A stretch of DNA of 64,000 nt from Amblyomma americanum (GCF_052857255.1 NC_135506.1:81501618-81565617), one strand, 5' to 3'. Numbered from the stretch's first letter, positions 22,471-32,914 are shown. Translations and numbers: made by a program. The notes: generated by a model not told the origin, from the sequence alone.

Positions 22471-24890
22471 AGAAATCTAAAGTCTGGCGAAAACTCGTCT
22501 GGTCGGGTAGAAGATTCATGTATGAAGAAAAAGGAACGCCGACCAAAAGGTTGTTGTTTAAAACGAGACGTTTCGGCTTCCATACAGAAGACTTGATCAC
22601 TGGGCGGAAAGCCCAAAGCACAAAGCTCAAGTGCGTCGAAGTAATCGCCCCAAGCATCTTCCGTACGTAGGCGGGAGATTGCCTGCGTTGTGGTTAAGGG
22701 TTTTGTCTGTTGTTTGGATTATCAGGGATTCCAGATATCGACGTGACAGCCAATTCTTTTCTCTAGCGATGAATGATGCTTCTTCCCAAGCTATATTGTG
22801 CGTCGCGGCTTCCATGTGTTCCGCAAGTGCATTAGATGCAATCTTTTTGTTCCTGACGTCGTTCTTGTGGTCCCTCAATCGCCTTTATAAATTACCGCTC
22901 TCGCCGATATAGCAGTAGTCGCAGTCTGCGCAGGGAATGTTATAGATGACACCAGGAAACTTCTCTTTCTTTATCTTGTCTTTGGCGGCCACCAGCTCAT
23001 GCCTCAGCTTGCACGCAGGAACGTGAGCGACGTGAACACCGTAAGTGCGCAGAACGCGAGCCAAAGACTCGCTCCCGCCCGGCACATATGGGATAGCGGC
23101 TCGGGCTCGGCAAGGAGTACCAACTGGTTCTGATAGGCGTGAAGACCGTTGAAGGACAGAATCCACGAAGTGCTTGGGGTAGCCGCATTCACTCAATATC
23201 GACGCACTTGGAGTAGGTCAGCAGCCCGATCTTCTGGCCTTGGACAGATGTTTTTGGCACGTCGGACGAGGGAAGCCACGACGGAGCGTTTGTGGAAAAC
23301 CGGGTGGACAGAATTAAAATGAAGATACCGGTTTGTGTGGGTTTCTTTTCTATAAACTTTGAAAGAAAGGCGGTTTCCACGGCGTTCCAACAAAACGTCC
23401 AGGAAAGGAAGACGGCGTGCAGCCTCCTCCTCAAAAGTGAATTGAATGGAATCTTCCATGCTATTGATGTGATCTGTGAAAGGACCTAACGCATTATTTT
23501 TGATAATACAGAAACAATCTTCGACGTAACGAACAAAAACCTTTGGGCGCGGTTCGAAGGAAGCCAGTGCGCGAGCTTCTATTGCTTCCATGGTAAGGTT
23601 TGCGGTTGTCACCAATATAGATGCACCCATAGCAGTGCCATGAACTTGTCTATAGACTGTACCCCGGAAAACAAAATAAGTGTTCTCAAGGCAGAACTAC
23701 AACAGCTTCAGAAGATCCGATGCTTCGATAGGGGTTCTTTCACACAATCCGTCCTCATTCTGCAGTGCTGAGCGGCACACCTCCACAGCCAGATCCGCAG
23801 TACGCTGGTGAACAGCGATTTCACATCAAAGGACACCATGACCTCGTCGTCCTCCACAGTGACATCACGTACTTTTTCAATGAAATCGAAAGAGTCACGT
23901 ATGAAAGTCGAGCCCATTCCAACGAGTGGCGCAAAAACCTTGTCTAAGTAGCCCGACAAGCGCTATAAGGGCGACCGTGTAAAGTCAACTATTGGTCGCA
24001 TCGGGACGTTTGGCTTATGGATCTTCGGGAGACTATACAAGGCGGGAGCTGACCCATTGTGGCAGAGGAGCTTGAAATAAAGTGACTTGTGGTCCAGTGG
24101 AACAAATCGGAAGACGTCAGTCAAAAGAATCTGCAAGTTTCTACCTTGAGCGTTGGGTCCCGCTTCAGCGGCAAGTACGTGCTGTCGTCCTGCAGAAGGC
24201 CAGTCATTTTTTCAACGTAGTCGTTGCTGTCCAACATGACGGTAGCGTTGCCTTTGTCAGCGGGAAGTATAATAATGTCCGTGTTTTTACGCAGGCTTTT
24301 GATGGCATCACGCTCCTCGGAAAGAAGGGGGGTCGGAGGATGTCGCGGAAGCTTGGCAAGGATGCTGACTGCACGAGTTCGGGCCTCATCTCGGCGGTTG
24401 TTATCTACCTGACCTATAGCGCGTTCGACAGCACAGACGATTTTCCTTGCGTCCGGCGCAGGTCTCGTGTTAATGTTCAACCCGAGCTTAAGTACAGCGA
24501 GTTCTGCTCGAGTAGGTTGTGGACTGTCGAAGTGGTCGGGCCAAGCGCAAACATTTTTTCGCGAGGCAGCAGCCTTGATAACTTCTTTTGGCGGGAAAAC
24601 TCTCGTTGGCGGGACTGGAGGCTCACCTTGTAGTTAGCATGTAACTGGACGGTGGCGAAGTCGTCCGGACACTGGTGCTCGAGGCGGCGACGAGCAAAGA
24701 AGACTTCGTTCTGCAGGTGCCTGGTAGAGGCCTTACAATCTAGGATCCTGGCTTGAAGCAGTTGCCGTTCCGCTCGTGATACCACGCTGTGGCCAAATGC
24801 CGTGTCAACAGGTCGCAGCAGACGGAGGGATCTCGGAATGAGGCTCCTAGCCTTGCATATGAGGTTAAAATCCAGATGGGCTTTGAAAAG
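22471..24890 (-). pseudogene. Penelope-like element, longer copy (RT + GIY-YIG), broken
   Basis: On the minus strand from 24850: an N-terminal region (RAERQLLQARILDC), then LPADKGNATVMLDSNDY (near 24260), VSFDVKSLFTSV as motif A (near 23840), MGASILVTTANLTMEAIEARAL, then the catalytic box as YVED at 23517-23528 where YVDD is expected. PFLDVLLERR and SVHPVFHKRSV follow. The GIY-YIG endonuclease reads GVIYNIPC..CDYCYIGESGNL near 22890-22950, with RRLRDHKND after a frameshift and a C-terminal SLIIQTTDKTLNHNAG. Frame breaks occur near 24120, 23700, 23190 and 22885. The reverse transcriptase is surely dead. Confidence 0.9.
22567..22602 (-). ncRNA. Second candidate hammerhead-like motif
   Basis: The minus-strand counterpart of the motif at 26164-26199. 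GTGATCA, stem-loop and GAAACGTC are all present; the stem has one mismatch and one G-T pair. Confidence 0.3.
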
Positions 24891-24899
24891 AGGTCATGG

Positions 24900-26251
24900 C
24901 TTTGAAAAGAGGTCATGGTAGAGGTCATGGTGTCTTTTGATGTAAAATCGCTGTTCACCAGCGTACCCGTCGATCTGGCTGTGGAGGTGTGCCGCTCAGC
25001 GCTGCAGAATGACGACGGATTGCGTTAAAGAACCCCTATCGAAGCATCGGATCTTCTGAAGCTGTTGCAGTTCTGCCTTGAGAACACTTATTTTGTTTTT
25101 CGGGGTACAGTCTAAGACAAGTTCATGGCACTGCTATGGGTGCATCTATATCAGTGACAACCTCAAACCTTACCATGGAAGCAATAGAAGCTCGCGCACT
25201 GGCTTCCTTCGAACCGCGCCCAAAGGTTTTTGTGCGTTACGTCGACGATTGTTTCTGTATTAACAAAAAGAATGCGTTAGGTCCTTTCACAGATCACATC
25301 AATAGCATGGAAGATTCCATTCAATTCACTGTTGAGGAGGAGGCTGCACGCCGTCTTCCTTTTCTGGACGTTTTGGTGGAACGCCGTGGAAACCGCCTTT
25401 CTTTCAAAGTTTATAGAAAAGAAACCCACACAAACCGGTATCTTCATTTTAATTCTGTCCACCCGGTTTTCCACAAACGCTCCGTCGTGGCTTCCCTCGT
25501 CCGACGTGCCAAAAACATCTGCCCGAGGCCATAAGATCGGGCTGCTGGCCTATGCCAAGTGCGCCGATAACTGAGTGAATGCGGCTACCCTAAGCTGTTC
25601 GTGGATTCTGTCCTTCAACGGTCTTCACGCCCATCAGAACCAGTTGACCCTCCTTGCAGAGCCCGAGCCGCTATCCCATATGTGCCGAGCGTGAGCGAGT
25701 CTTTGGCTCGCGTTCTGCGCACTTACGGTGTGCACGTCGCTCACGTTCCTGCTGCAAGCCGAGGCATGAGCTCGTGGCCGCCAAAGACAAGATAAAGAAA
25801 GAGATGTTTCCTGGCGTCATCTATAAGGTTCCCTGCGCAGACTGCGACTACTGCTATATCGGCGAGAGCGGGAATTTCGAAAGGCGATTGAGGGACCACA
25901 AGAAAGACGCCAGGAACAAAAATATTGCATCTAATGCACATGCGGAACACGTGGAAGCCGCGACGCACAATATAGCTTGGGAAGAAGCATCAGTCATCGC
26001 AAGAGAAAGGAATTGGCTGTCACGTCGATATCTCGAATCCCTGATAATCCAAACAACAGACAAAACCCTTAACCACAACGCAGGCAATCTCCCGCCTACG
26101 TACGCAAGATGCTTGGGGCGATTACTTCGATGCACTTAAGCTTTGTGCTTTGGGCTTTCCGCCCAGTGATCAAGGCTTCCGTATGGAAGCCGAAACGTCT
26201 CGTTTTAAACAACAACCTTTTGGTCGGCGTTCCTTTTTGTTCATACATGAA
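24900..26251 (+). pseudogene. Penelope-like element, 5'-truncated copy, broken
   Basis: It starts at RT motif A (MVSFDVKSLFTSVPVDLAVEV from 24928), with a stop near 25026, then a frameshift before MGASISVTTSNLTMEAI. The catalytic YVDD is intact at 25238-25249, unlike the partner copy. Another break near 25531 follows KNICPRP. The GIY-YIG domain reads GVIYKVPC..CDYCYIGESGNFERRLRDHKKD (25816-25910) in a continuous frame from about 25654 to 26139. It is close to the minus-strand copy along its whole length, so the two come from the same subfamily. Confidence 0.9.
26164..26199 (+). ncRNA. Candidate degenerate hammerhead ribozyme motif
   Basis: Order is GTGATCA, a perfect 7-bp stem GGCTTCC/GGAAGCC with loop GTAT, then GAAAC and GTC. 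Hammerhead ribozymes are known in the terminal regions of Penelope-like elements, with core CTGANGA..GAAAC. Here the usual C3 and G8 are G and C, which would keep their tertiary base pair, but one extra A precedes the stem. The minus-strand copy has the same layout at 22567-22602 with a weaker stem. Activity is not shown. Confidence 0.35.
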
Positions 26252-26694
26252 TCCGGTTGGTATTCAGTCGCAGCTTCGGTGTGTTCGCTCAGCGAATGAA
26301 CAATGGGGAACGCCGAGACTGCGTGCGACATGCAGCCACGTGGGAGCTGTTGCCGCGATGGACGCAAAACTGTTTATTCTAATCAAAACATTGAAATAAT
26401 GCCCCACATCAAAAACTACACTTGTCATAACATAATCAACACATTTCGTGTAGCGTTTTGGTCGCGTTTAATCATGGATTGGCTTGGCAAACATCAAGAA
26501 ACCTTGACTGTCCCTTTGACCGAATTCGCTGCGGAGTTGCATGTGAAAGCACCGGCCGAAAATCGCACTGCGGCGTCACCGGCTAGGCCGACTGTTTTCG
26601 TTCTAGTTTCAGCATGTGAAACGGGCCTTATGCGACAGAGCGGTTCCTCTGTGGCGGAATATGCATACTCGACTGACCACCACCGAAGTCTCCG

Positions 26695-26804
26695 TCTTTA
26701 GTAAAACAGCGCGAACAACGTAGGACAAGATGAAGGAGGACACAGGACGGGCGCTGTGTCCTCCTTCATCTTGTCTTACGTTGTTCGCGCTGTTTTACTA
26801 AAGA
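26695..26804. repeat. Hairpin: 51-bp arms, one mismatch, 8-nt loop
   Basis: Left arm 26695-26745 (starts TCTTTAGTAAAACAGCGCGA), loop GACGGGCG at 26746-26753, right arm 26754-26804. Only one pair of 51 does not match (G against T, a wobble in RNA). It lies 65 bp right of the DNA transposon end. A similar ACACGAGCGCTG core sits at the end of the other Penelope-like family near 42455, so it may be a Penelope-related terminal remnant. Confidence 0.9.
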
Positions 26805-27029
26805 TACATCTATACCAACTCGCCCAAATGAACGTTCTACGAAGTCTCACGTCGTTGCACAACTGAAAATCAGCGAACGGACAGAACAAAAGTCGATGGC
26901 AGCAGCACACAGCAAGCGAATGCGTTTGGAATGCTTCGGAATGTGTTTGGAAATTGTTGGGAAGCACCTTAGAACACAATTCATCAGCGGCGGAGCCCGC
27001 GGCAGACGTCGCCGCGCCGCGCCGCTCCG

Positions 27030-27190
27030 CGTCAAAATTATTCCGGAGCCCTCCACTACGGCTCCTCTTTCTTGCTTTCTTCTTTCACTCCCTCCTTTAT
27101 CCCTTCCCTTACTGCGCGGTTCTGGTGTTCGACGTTATATGAGACAGATACTGCGTCATTTCCTTTCCCCAAAAACCAATTTTTATTTTT
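27030..27190 (+). mobile_element. SINE 3' tail fragment
   Basis: It begins AAATTATTCCGGAGCCC and runs through CCTCCTTTATCCCTTCCC to GATACTGCGTCATTTCC. This tail recurs at least eight times in the window. The tRNA head is missing. Confidence 0.7.
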
Positions 27191-27204
27191 ACTGCGTTTT
27201 TATG

Positions 27205-27470
27205 GAGGAAGAGAGAGAGAGAGAGAGAGAGCATGAAAAGGAAACGCAGGGAGGTTAACCAGATGTGAGCCTCCGGTTTGCTACCCTACACTAGGGATGG
27301 GGGATAGGGGTTAGAAAGATGACAGAGAGGAAAACGCAAAAAAAAGGAACGTGCACACATAGAGACACACACACACACACAAGGCGTTCCAGTTAGTCTT
27401 TCTTTTATAGAGGAAAAACGCAAGGGCGCCCGTGTGCTGTGCTATATCCGGAGGGGGGGGGGGGGGTAGG
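27205..27470. repeat. Simple repeats: GA, AC and poly-G tracts
   Basis: A GA run at 27211-27231, an AC run at 27365-27381 and a 14-base G tract at 27453-27466 lie in short unassigned spacer. These may be slippage- or assembly-prone. Confidence 0.85.
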
Positions 27471-27483
27471 GTTTAGATTCCCA

Positions 27484-27645
27484 GGAGGTCTAAATTATTC
27501 CTGAGCCCTCCACTACGGCACCGCTTTCTTCCTTTCTTCTTTCCCTACCTCCTTTATCTCTTCCCTTACGGCGTGGTTCTGGTGTTCAATAAAATATCAG
27601 ACAGATACTGCGCCATTTCTTTTCCCCAAAACTAAATTATTATTA
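27484..27645 (+). mobile_element. SINE 3' tail, plus orientation (left arm of inverted pair)
   Basis: The tail runs from AAATTATTCCTGAGCCC to CCATTTCTTTTCCCC. With the next feature it forms a tail-to-tail inverted pair around an AT-only centre near 27640-27660. Confidence 0.75.
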
Positions 27646-27654
27646 ATATTATAA

Positions 27655-27930
27655 TAATTGTTTTTTGGGGGGAAGTAAATGGCGCAGTATCTGTCTCATA
27701 TATTATTGGACACCCGAACGGCGCCGTAAGGGAAGGGATAAAGGAGGGAGTTAAAGAAGAAAGGAAGAGATAGGTGCCGTAGTGGAGGGCTCCGGAATAA
27801 TTTCGACCACCTGGGGATCTTTAACGTGCACTGACATCGCACAGAACACGGGCGCGTTAGCGTTTCGCCTCCATCTAAAGAAACGCAGTCGCCGTGGTCG
27901 GGTTAGAACCCGGGAGCCGACCCCTTTTTG
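27655..27930 (-). mobile_element. SINE, minus orientation (right arm of inverted pair)
   Basis: Minus-strand tail, body and B-box region (GGTTCTAACCC near 27905); the A box is missing. About 150 bp complements 27484-27645. Confidence 0.75.
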
Positions 27931-29640
27931 TGGCTTCTTGCTCTTCCCCCGTGTTACTCAGAACTGAAGCTCGAGGTAGTTCACCGAAAGGTATCGCGGT
28001 TATTGCTGGGCGTTGCCACTTGGAGCTGCAAATGACTGTGTGAAGCTGCAGCCACAGCGTTGCTCCTACCTTCCTCGCAGCGCCTGTAGTACAGCCTTTT
28101 GCCACAACTTCTGCGACTTGTCGAAACAGCGGCTAGAAGGCCCCTGCTGCGCTGTTTACACATTGTGAACAAAATTATAGAGATGAGGTTTGAACTCTCC
28201 ATGACAACCGCGACCACACCGAGCGGCGCTGTGCGGAATTAGAGCATACATACCACGACAACCTGCGGATATACACACATGACTGAGTTAACAAAGAAGC
28301 ACGCAATTTGACGCCACCATTTTTTATGCCTGAATAGGACAAGAGGGATCTGAACGTTTTATTGACCTAGTGCCATCCACGCACGAGGAAATGATATTTA
28401 ATCAACTCCTGCACCAATATGTATTTCTCTTCTAGACAGTGTAGGTAGGGAGTACGGTATTTACTCGCCCGGTGCTAAACGCAATCAATATTAAAGGCAA
28501 GCAAGCAGAGGTGATAATCACCGACTCCGAGCGAGCAGTTGAGCGCCTTTGAAAGCCTGCAGAAAACGCCACGATTCTCTCTCAGGGACCACATCATGTT
28601 TCAGAAGCTGGAATAAACGTTGACGTTCAATCGGTCCCGTCACTCATCGCGGAACGAGAGAGCTGACGGTCTCGCCAGTTTGGCCCATACTTAAAAGGCG
28701 CCTCTGACTCTGGCGAACGATCATAGGCAGCACTGCGTTGCTGTAATTCGCAGCCATTTTGTGTCCTTCTCGCCCAACATCTCACACCTTTCAGCAGTCG
28801 AGCATCGGACCTCGCTGTTCCGGCTACGCACAGAAGCTCATGGACGACAGCCTGGTTACGCAAAGTAGGCCTCCTCGCGTCCCCGATTTGCACTGTGCCA
28901 AGTTCAAGCAGACCAAGGACGCATCTTGTAGAAATGTACCAAGTGAAAGAACGCACGAAATAAAAGGGACCTACTGTCTTTGCCAAAAGTAGCCGGCCTA
29001 CGTGGTTTGCTTCATGTATTCGAGTGCTTGCGGCTTACCTAAACATCAAGAGGTCTTGAAAAGTGAGACAAAGGTTTTGCCTTTGATTACCGAGATTTAT
29101 AGCTTGAGAGGAGGGATAAGTGCTCCATTACACTTCACGACTGAGAAACAGACTATGCAGCCCGGTCGAGGTACTCGCAGCAGTACAGAGGATTTTACTT
29201 GATTTCCTGGGTTTAGTCAGTACTGTGTGTATGAACTCCGCTAAGTAGCTTTTTTCTCCTGTCTCTTTTTGTCTTCTCGCCATGGAGAGTGTTTGAACGC
29301 GCGAATGCCCAGTGGTAAGCTAAACATGGCTTCTTTATTCTTGAAACAAAATTGGTCGTTTTGCAGATTTACTGAAGCCGCGTGCAATATTTTAAACGGA
29401 AAATGATTAAAGTTGTTTTAAAAGAGTGTGGACAACGTCCCACAAATGAAGCGCACTTATTAATTCGGCGTTCGTAACTCTTGCAGCCTACTAACTACAG
29501 ACGCTGTTTCCTACACAGCAGGCAGTTGCTGAGGCGGGAGACGCACATCGATTTCATCGCTGGAATAGAAAGAATTCTAAAACCTTAAACTGCAGAGTTG
29601 TAGACCATGACGACAAACTAGACACAGTGGCGTTTTTTGT
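27931..29640. other. Unassigned sequence
   Basis: No gene or repeat is recognised. Frames are short, and the longest, near 28627-28986, resembles nothing I know. Confidence 0.3.
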
Positions 29641-29758
29641 TTTCGTCATTTTGACGATTATCGCTCTTTGAAGGCATCGAATATTGTCCAATCCGCGAGG
29701 AGAGACGACGAAGAAGCTGTGACGTCGATGCCGCGTGGCGCGTGCCAGCCAAGGAGGC

Positions 29759-29765
29759 TATATAA
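29759..29765 (+). promoter_or_regulatory. Candidate TATA box (TATATAA)
   Basis: TATATAA in a GC-richer setting, with a CRE-like TGACGTCG about 40 bp upstream (29720). A transcript would start near 29790. A splice donor GAG|GTGAGC follows at 30089. The combination suggests a polymerase II promoter with a first exon of about 300 nt. Confidence 0.4.
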
Positions 29766-29789
29766 CAGCACAACATTGGAACGCCTCAG

Positions 29790-30088
29790 ACGAACCACAG
29801 CGGGTCTACGTGTAGGATGCAAGCAGCCACGGCTCTCGTGGAACGTAGGTGCTCCGGAGATGTACGAGGCTGCGAATCCTGGCTGCTCGGACCAGACAGG
29901 GCCTCCCAGTTCCTTTGCAGGTGGTCGCGGGGGACTCGGTCTCTACCGCGTTGCGGCCCTTTGCTGCTTCGATGCCTGCGCTTCCGCTGGCATCGATGCA
30001 ACCTAAGCAGCCCAAGCGACACGGACCACGCCATCACATGCCTGGCTGCACCCAACATTGAGGGCAGCGTCTCTCGCTGAATTCTGAG
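29790..30088 (+). other. Possible first exon, donor at 30089
   Basis: GC-rich sequence downstream of the TATA box, ending at TCTGAG|GTGAGC. Open frames here run off the donor without a clear start, so it could be untranslated. Placed before the cassettes at 40-53 kb, it could be their promoter; this is inference only. Confidence 0.3.
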
Positions 30089-30499
30089 GTGAGCATAAAC
30101 TGCTGCAAGCACGTTGCTGCATCTGGCGCAGGTTTTTATTTTCTGTGCATAGCTGAGAGTGATTTCGTGTGGTCCTTCGGATATTCGATCTGCATCTCGC
30201 GCCTCATAGTCTTCTGTCTTGTCTAACATTTCTTTTTCTGTGCTTCCTTTCCACGCATTCCGGTGGGCAATCATGCCAAAATTGTTGTTTTATCGCACGT
30301 TAGAAGTTTGTAACGGCTAGCTAATTGGCTGTGCGTATTTGAGAGTCCACCCTAATTAGCCTAATATCTCTAAAATAGATCTTACGTGTAGGAACGCGGC
30401 GTAACGGTTTTAACGTCTCCGAGCGTCGCATGAGCAGTGAGGGACACAGTAGCGGCGGCCCTCGGATTTAGACCATCGATGGTCCTTCAACGTTGAGCC

Positions 30500-31006
30500 A
30501 CACGGGTGCCCGTGTGTGCCTTAGGATGAACCACCGTAGCCCCTTGGAACAGAGGGGACAAGAAAAAGGGAGGGCACTGCCGAGCCAGATAGCGAGCGCG
30601 TGCTGCAGAGCCAGGTAAATAGCGCGTGCTCTCGAACCACGTATCGAGCGCGTGCTCTCGAGCCACGTATCGAGCGCGTGCTCTCGAGCCAGGTAGCGAG
30701 CGCGTGCTGCCCAGCCAGACGCCGTTCGAATTTTGGGGCTGAGCAGCCGAGGCGTGCCGACTGTGCAAGGTTGCCTTTGTCCGTGGTCGCTGCCCCAGGA
30801 GCCACCCGGGCCGAGCCAACAGTTCGAGGTGTTCGAATCCGAGGACGCAGCTTTGGGAGCCAGCTAGCTTTTTCTTGCTGGTGGCGCTGAGCTGACCTTC
30901 CAGAAGCGAGCCGGGACGACCCGACATTGTGCCTCTGGACTTAGCCCTATTCGAACAAAGCACCGACACCGTGACCCGAACGACCACCGTGGGACTTCCT
31001 GCGAAG
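30500..31006 (+). other. Second possible leader exon, donor at 31007
   Basis: GC-rich block ending CGAAG|GTGAGCAGC. It contains the 26-bp minisatellite. Sequence after this donor and after 30089 shares short elements (GGGCAATCA near 30268 and 31231), so the two may be old duplicates. The acceptor side is unclear. Confidence 0.25.
30595..30724 (+). repeat. 26-bp GC-rich minisatellite, 5 units
   Basis: Units start at 30595, 30621, 30647, 30673 and 30699. The consensus is near AGCGCGTGCTCTCGAGCCAC followed by GTATCG. The three central units are almost identical. Confidence 0.9.
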
Positions 31007-31384
31007 GTGAGCAGCACCTTTATAATAGAGTTCATTTTTTGTCCCTTTCAGTGAATATTTTCTGTGTCCCGTAATTGGTTCGTAAACGTCTATTAGATCT
31101 GATAATAGTGGTTTGGTTCCTTGGCGTGTAGTGCGTTTATGGGTCAGAGCTTCGCCAAGAACATGCACTGCGTGTAGCAAGAGGGATTCGTATTCAGCTG
31201 TAAGCGCAGCGGATTCGCTCGTGACGTACTCGCGGGCAATCACGGCATGGTTCCTTCCCTGCACCGCCTGGCTGTAGCCGTGTAACTTCGTCAGTCTTAG
31301 ACGAGCGCCTGGTTGGGAACGCGGCCTCGGGCGCGAGGCTCACGTGCGCCTGGCCTGGCCTTGCCTTTAGTGGCTGCGGCGAGC
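31007..31384. other. Intron-like unassigned sequence
   Basis: It begins with GTGAGCAGC. No gene is recognised. Confidence 0.25.
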
Positions 31385-31655
31385 ATATTTGCCGATGTCA
31401 GCGCACGTTAAAGATCCCCATGTGGTCGATATTATTTTGAAGTTCTCCATTACAGCACTGCCCCGAAAGATGCAGGTTCGATCCCGGCCTCTTGGACGTA
31501 TTTAGATGGAGGGGAAATTCTAGAGGCCCGTGTACTGCGCGATGTCAGTGCACGTCAAGGAACGCGGGCGGTCGAAATTTCCGGAGCCTTTCACTACGAC
31601 GTCCCCCATAGCCTGTCGCTTTGGGACGTTAAACACCCATAAAGCAAACCAAACC
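31385..31655 (+). mobile_element. Composite SINE fragments
   Basis: A body fragment (GCACGTTAAAGATCCCC) is followed by a second SINE with B box GGTTCGATCCC (31477) and a body ending AGCCTGTCGCTTTGGGACG near 31628. Two insertions or one rearranged copy. Confidence 0.7.
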
Positions 31656-32259
31656 TCTCTCTTCACTGCCACCCTCCTCCCTTTCCACACGACGGGGTTG
31701 AGGTGTGCACCAAGTAGTGTTACTGCGCCTTTCATTTTCCTGATAAGCGGTATTTTTGAGGCGTCGTTGAATGCGGCAAATGAGAGCGTTAGCTGGATGT
31801 GGACAATGCTAAAGACAGTTGGTTGACGCCCTTTCAGAGTTTGACTTTGGGTGCGCACCTCACGTCTTTGCTCCGCGTCGCAGACGCCAACTTCGATTTC
31901 CCGGCGAGCCTGGCCTTTCCTATCGGCGCTTCGTTCTTGCGTGCTTTTGACGCTGCGAGCCAACAACGCGGCAGCGGATATGCTGCTAAGCGAACGCTCT
32001 TGCCAGACTGCCGAGGCTCTGGCCTGTGCGTGTCGCCAAAGTGGCGCGTGGCCAGCTCAAGTTTCTGCACGACGCTGTTCCGCCTCAACCATGGCATTGG
32101 GCTCATATGACCCATAGTATGTCGACGTGCCGCGCAGCAGTGCATGTGTATTATGCGGCACTGCGTCGCTTTAGGCGCCCGCATCGAGAGTCTGCGATTG
32201 GCCGTCGACGTGAGTGCAGTGCGTACAGATTCTGTTATGCATGATGCCGTCCGGCATGT
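31656..32259. other. Unassigned sequence
   Basis: Nothing is recognised apart from GC-rich stretches at 31850-32100. Confidence 0.25.
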
Positions 32260-32665
32260 GCCACCTGCGGATGACACGTCACTCAGCCGCCGCCGCCGCC
32301 GAAACAGAGCGCTCCCCTTTCCCTGTACGCCGGCGGCGTTTGTGTTCATTGGCGTTGACAAAGTTCTAGACTCCGATGATTTTGAGGAAAGGAAGGGAGC
32401 ATGGTCGGCTCCCTGGGTGAGTGGACGCCTCAATCGCGCTTTGATGTACTACGTGGCGATGGTGAGAGGTCTGGGCTGCATGCATTAGCGCTGACAAAGT
32501 TCCGGCAGACACGCGGAACTGCAGCAATAGGTCTCAGTGTTCATTGGGTGACCATCCTCAAGCTGTCAGCCATCAATTTAACTGCCACCTGTCAAGGTGA
32601 CAGGCTGCGCGCGCTGCCTATGCACTGTGCAGAACGTGCTCTATGTTAGACGCCAAGCCGCATCT
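32260..32665 (+). repeat. Unclassified repeat family X, copy 1, with conserved hairpin
   Basis: Similar to 35695-36215 and 53335-53650 (GTGTTCATTGGCGTT, GTTCTAGAC, GTTCATTGGGTGACCA, TTTAACTGCCACCT). The palindrome CCTGTCAAGGTGACAGG lies at 32588-32604. A CCG-triplet run occurs at 32288-32301. No coding capacity is seen. Confidence 0.75.
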
Positions 32666-32744
32666 ACTTGCCTCGTACACCACAGGTTTCGATCTCTAAC
32701 CAGGTACAGCAGTAGTTAAACCGAGGCTGATTTTTCCTCTGCTT

Positions 32745-32905
32745 GTTTCGGTGTATGGTTTATAGGGATTAACGTCCCGAAGTGACTTAAGGCTATGAGG
32801 GACTCCGTAGTGAAGGGCTACGAAAATTTCTACCACTTGGGGTTCTTTAACGTGCACTGACATCGCACAGTACACGGGCCTCAAGAATTTCATCTCTGTG
32901 GATGT
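32745..32905 (-). mobile_element. SINE body fragment
   Basis: Minus-strand SINE body: GGGATTAACGTCCCGAAG, TTCTTTAACGTGCACTGACA and ACGGGCCT. The tRNA head is missing. Confidence 0.7.
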
Positions 32906-32914
32906 ATAAGACTG

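Larger units (their letters stand above)
22459..26263. mobile_element. Head-to-head Penelope-like pair with shared 12-bp target duplication
   Basis: TCCGGTTGGTAT flanks the pair once on each side (22459-22470 and 26252-26263), so both copies were inserted as one unit. The left copy runs on the minus strand and the right copy on the plus strand, meeting near 24881-24930. That junction holds a 19-bp tandem duplication CTTTGAAAAGAGGTCATGG and a third partial repeat. Both outer ends carry the same 3' region. The arrangement fits the complex, partly inverted copies known for Penelope-like elements. Confidence 0.8.
22347..26630. mobile_element. MITE-like DNA transposon (TTA duplication), split by Penelope-like elements
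   Basis: The left terminus GGCCCGTTTCACATGC at 22350-22365 is the exact complement of the right terminus at 26612-26627. TTA flanks both sides (22347-22349 and 26628-26630). Without the Penelope insertion the element would be about 485 bp, a MITE size. A 3-bp TWA duplication suggests the PIF/Harbinger group, but no transposase is present, so this is inference. A near-copy of the terminus lies inside the right end near 26538. Confidence 0.7.

Noticed and set aside
29786..30274. 162-codon minus-strand frame opposite the TATA-linked region
   Set aside because: No recognisable domain, and it runs against the promoter and donor signals on the plus strand.
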